From positions 124,001 to 188,000 of the forward strand of contig NZ_JARYZI010000005.1 in NCBI RefSeq assembly GCF_029914245.1: a stretch of DNA of 64,000 bases, written 5' to 3'. Shown here piece after piece: positions 61,754-64,000 of this stretch. Every line of letters begins with the position of its first letter. Positions within the stretch are counted from its first letter, which is position 1. This DNA is from Fusibacter bizertensis. GTDB lineage: Bacteria; Bacillota; Clostridia; Peptostreptococcales; Acidaminobacteraceae. The position numbers were made by a program, and so were the translations under genes. The notes below the pieces were generated by a model. It worked only from the letters and a program-made list of their open reading frames with translations. It did no database searches and was not told where the DNA came from.

Positions 61754-63100
61754 TTATGCTAATTTAGTTTTTTGTTTGCTTTTTTGTTTGCGTTTAAGCC
61801 CTTGAAGACGAATGAGTGTCATAACTGATCTCCAGAGCAATAGAGCTATAATTAAGCGAATGAACAAATAAATAAACCATGATTTTGAAAATATAGGTCT
61901 TTGGTCAGTGACAAAAAAATTAGTAAGTTCTGTAACTAAATCTTCTCCTGCAAAATCATCTAAAGACACCAGTGGCACACTTGTTAATAACTGTTCACCA
62001 TTATAGTATGCAAGTGTACCAAGTACTTCACCTTTAGAAACTGGCAAATCAATATTTGAATTAATGGTCACTTTAGAAGATAATGATGCTGGATCAATAT
62101 CTTCAAGTAAATCTACTATTACATCAGTTTCCACGATCAGAGGGATTTTGGTTTCTCTTTTATTGTTAAGTTGAACAGTTTCAATTGTGTCATTCTTTTT
62201 ATTTAGCACATGAGTGGCAAGACCATAAAGTCCGTAATCTAATAATAACCTAGAGTCTTGATACATACTATTTCCATTTGATTTGAGCACTACTGATATA
62301 TATGACTTGCCATCTTTTTCAGCAGAAGTTACGAGACAGTTCATTGCTTGTTCTGTATAGCCTCGTTTTATTCCTACAACATACTCATAGGCAATAGGGA
62401 TTTTTTTACCTCTAACAGTAATTAGATCATTTGATCCTTCCATACCTTGATAAAAACTATTTGTGCTGTTTAAATATCTCGTATCTTTCTTTAGGTTAGT
62501 AGGTGGAATTTCATAACGTACTGTGGTTACCAGTTTTCTAAACATGTCATTTTCCATTGCATGCTTGGCAATCATCGCTAGGTCATAAGCAGTTGTAACA
62601 TGATCAGGATTTGGTAAGCCATGAGGGTTCTCAAAATTTGAATTAACTGCACCTAGTTTTGCAGCCCTTTTATTCATCACATCTGCAAATGCCTCGATTG
62701 ATCCAGAATGATGAATGGCTAGTGCTTCAGCAGCATCATTAGCACTTGTAATAATAAGTGCATAAAGTAATTGTTCTATTGTTAGTTGTTCATTTGGCTC
62801 AAGTGCAATAGAACTTCCACCTGCAAAGGGTGAATTTGCATCGACAGTTACTATTTCATCTAGTGGCAAATCCTCTAATATAATAATTGCAGTCAATATT
62901 TTTGTTGTACTTGCAGGAAACATAGGTGTATCAGCATTTTTGTCAAAAAGAACTTGTCCAGATTGTTCATTTATCAACACAGCAGTTTCAGCAATGAGAT
63001 CTGATGATTTAACATCATATTCCGAAGCGAAACTCATAAAATTAGTAAAAAGTAGTAACGATATTAAAGATAAAATTGATATTTGCTTCTTGATATTCAT
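61754..63100 (-). CDS. D-alanyl-D-alanine carboxypeptidase family protein (DacF-like), KTG changed to KRG
   Basis: Low-molecular-weight PBP of 448 aa with signal peptide, S11 peptidase domain (~35-270), PBP5-type C-domain and a C-terminal membrane helix (~408-430) with a basic tail. Ser64-x-x-Lys67 (FPASTTKIL) and Ser119-Ala-Asn121 are intact. The third motif, normally KTG, is Lys245-Arg246-Gly247 (GIKRGYTEQA), an unusual change in the substrate strand that could alter activity or beta-lactam binding. The family would trim pentapeptide stems. GGAGGC before the ATG. Single-gene unit. Confidence 0.9.
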   Translation of the reverse strand: MNIKKQISILSLISLLLFTNFMSFASEYDVKSSDLIAETAVLINEQSGQVLFDKNADTPMFPASTTKILTAIIILEDLPLDEIVTVDANSPFAGGSSIALEPNEQLTIEQLLYALIITSANDAAEALAIHHSGSIEAFADVMNKRAAKLGAVNSNFENPHGLPNPDHVTTAYDLAMIAKHAMENDMFRKLVTTVRYEIPPTNLKKDTRYLNSTNSFYQGMEGSNDLITVRGKKIPIAYEYVVGIKRGYTEQAMNCLVTSAEKDGKSYISVVLKSNGNSMYQDSRLLLDYGLYGLATHVLNKKNDTIETVQLNNKRETKIPLIVETDVIVDLLEDIDPASLSSKVTINSNIDLPVSKGEVLGTLAYYNGEQLLTSVPLVSLDDFAGEDLVTELTNFFVTDQRPIFSKSWFIYLFIRLIIALLLWRSVMTLIRLQGLKRKQKSKQKTKLA

Positions 63101-63145
63101 TCAGTTGCCTCCAAATTATAGTGCTTCTAATATTATAATGTAATT

Positions 63146-63175
63146 TTGAACTTTTTTAAATCACAAAATTATGAT
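63146..63175 (+). promoter_or_regulatory. promoter of comEA-like gene
   Basis: TTGAAC (63146-63151), 18 nt, TATGAT (63170-63175), in the divergent 126-bp gap. Confidence 0.5.
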
Positions 63176-63226
63176 ATTATAATTTAAAATACCATATATT
63201 TACATATATGTACAAATGGAGGCCTA

Positions 63227-63709
63227 TTGAAACACTATCTAAATCGAGACTATATTAAAGCTAACTTTTCAATAATTGTACTTTTAACAACATTTTTAGT
63301 TGTTCTTATTTTAAGGTCAATATTTTTTCTAGGTGAAGCTAATCTATATCTAAGTGAGGAAGTCACTGATGAAACAGCTTACAATTATGTAAAATCAGAC
63401 GAGAATCGCTTGTATACGACGAATGTTGAGACCACAGAAGTGTTTGTACAAGAAATTAAAGAGCGCTTAGAGGCGCCTGTAGACTATATCTATAGCGTAT
63501 CTGAAAATAAATATTATGATATTGATGCCTTTAACAAGTTAAGTCAAGAAGAGCTTATGACATTATCAGGTATAGGTGAAGTAACTGCAAAAGCTATTAT
63601 ATCTTTCAGAGAATCGGAAGGTCCTTTTAAAACTTTTGATGAGTTAACTAAAGTTAAAGGTATTGGTGAGAAAAAAATTGCAAAGTTAGTTATCAAACGT
63701 ACTAAATAG
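63227..63709 (+). CDS. ComEA-like helix-hairpin-helix membrane protein
   Basis: A 160-aa protein with one TM helix (~15-33), an extracellular spacer and two helix-hairpin-helix motifs at the C-terminus (LMTLSGIGEVTAKAIISFRE and LTKVKGIGEKKIAKLVIKR). This is the layout of ComEA, which binds incoming DNA outside the membrane during transformation; no comEC is in the window. TTG at 63227 is the start, behind TGGAGG. A DNA-uptake role is family-based inference. Confidence 0.88.
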   Translation: MKHYLNRDYIKANFSIIVLLTTFLVVLILRSIFFLGEANLYLSEEVTDETAYNYVKSDENRLYTTNVETTEVFVQEIKERLEAPVDYIYSVSENKYYDIDAFNKLSQEELMTLSGIGEVTAKAIISFRESEGPFKTFDELTKVKGIGEKKIAKLVIKRTK

Positions 63710-63758
63710 TTGAAATTCTGCTATACTCAAGATTACACGTGTATGTCATTCAAATAAT

Positions 63759-63767
63759 TGCTATAAT
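63759..63767 (+). promoter_or_regulatory. extended -10 promoter of selD
   Basis: TGCTATAAT (63759-63767) without a good -35. A perfect 10-bp palindrome TACACGTGTA lies at 63734-63743, around the -35 position, and may bind a regulator. Confidence 0.45.
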
Positions 63768-63797
63768 GATAATATAATAGTGAAAGGAGGCAATCTT

Positions 63798-64000
63798 ATG
63801 GTTAAGCTAACATCTTATTCAAGAAGCGCTGGTTGAGCTGCTAAAATTGGTCCTGAGACCCTCGCACAAGTTTTGTGCGATTTACCCAAATTCGAAGACA
63901 AGAAACTGCTTGTAGGATTTGAATCATCTGACGATGCAGCTGTCTATCAAATTAGTGACGAATTAGCAATTATACAAACTTTAGATTTTTTCACCCCAAT
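63798..64000 (+). CDS. selD: selenide, water dikinase SelD with in-frame UGA (selenocysteine); 3' end outside window
   Basis: Makes selenophosphate from selenide and ATP for selenocysteine and selenouridine synthesis. The frame from ATG 63798 (AAAGGAGG upstream) reads [15 protein letters not shown] at 63834-63836, then [19 protein letters not shown] and [20 protein letters not shown], which is the SelD N-terminus. The TGA is at residue 13, where SelD enzymes have the catalytic Cys or Sec before A-K. A SECIS-like hairpin follows. Normal gene prediction breaks it at the TGA. Only ~67 codons are in the window. Confidence 0.92.
63834..63880 (+). promoter_or_regulatory. bacterial SECIS element of selD
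   Basis: Perfect 8-bp stem TCGCACAA (63862-63869) / TTGTGCGA (63873-63880) with loop GTT (63870-63872). The loop starts with G and is 33 nt after the UGA, within the range known for bacterial SECIS hairpins. It should recruit SelB with Sec-tRNA. Confidence 0.8.

Noticed and set aside
63798-63836. selD read as a pseudogene or sequencing error because of the TGA
   Set aside because: The TGA is exactly at the catalytic Cys/Sec position and is followed by a SECIS-like hairpin, so recoding is the better explanation.
1-64000. CRISPR arrays, insertion sequences, prophage or defence systems
   Set aside because: No regularly spaced repeats, transposase, integrase or defence proteins are found among the genes; the XRE regulator is the only phage-like hint.

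Overview
The window is a low-GC, densely coded bacterial chromosome segment that reads as an anaerobic Firmicute of class Clostridia. The evidence is a six-gene Rnf complex in the order C-D-G-E-A-B, a Prp-processed L27, the order mreBCD-mrdA-minCDE-rodA-radical SAM-DUF2344-RNase E/G-rplU-prp-rpmA-obg-yhbY-nadD-rsfS, strong AGGAGG ribosome binding sites and TTGACA/TATAAT promoters. The genus cannot be fixed from the sequence. I see no insertion sequence, prophage, integrase or CRISPR array. Most genes are on the + strand; csoR/copA, a secreted repeat protein, a DD-carboxypeptidase and one tRNA-Leu are on the - strand.

Layout. 1-5.7 kb: the end of a cell-wall amidase, then a MarR regulator with three phased operators and a heterodimeric ABC exporter whose two subunits share one degenerate ATP site. 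5.8-13.1 kb: a sugar ABC uptake operon (lipoprotein, small membrane protein, an unusual permease with a long coiled-coil N-terminus, second permease, ATPase, LacI regulator), with a CcpA/LacI-type operator in front. 13.2-16.1 kb: copper efflux (copA-csoR) under two CsoR boxes. 16.2-20.1 kb: an XRE/S24-like regulator, an MBOAT O-acyltransferase and an SGNH + polysaccharide-deacetylase fusion, probably a surface-glycan modification pair. 20.1-24.2 kb: hflX behind an attenuator leader with two short peptides, then a Cache-HAMP-GGDEF-EAL protein. 24.3-36.4 kb: a secreted repeat protein, tRNA-Leu(CAA), a peptidase, a membrane hydrolase, an ECF sigma/anti-sigma/SIMPL operon with an ECF-type promoter, polA-coaE, pncB, tRNA-Leu(GAG), a TauE-like permease and an orphan CheY.

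36.7-41.7 kb holds the Rnf operon (ferredoxin:NAD+ oxidoreductase ion pump). 42.0-60.6 kb is a growth and division island: maf, radC, the elongasome (mreBCD, PBP2, rodA), the Min system, an L21 leader with rplU-prp-rpmA, and the ribosome-assembly factors obg, yhbY and rsfS around a nadD-yqeK fusion. 60.6-63.7 kb has a YheO-like regulator with ridA, a DacF-type carboxypeptidase and a ComEA-like protein.

The window ends inside selD, which carries an in-frame UGA at the selenocysteine position followed by a SECIS-like hairpin, so the organism probably makes selenoproteins. Other points to follow up are a structured element of about 50 nt present twice (7425 and 57011), the hflX attenuator, the SGNH-deacetylase fusion, and several proteins with altered active-site motifs (DacF KRG, GGNEF, an RNase E/G without Zn-link cysteines).
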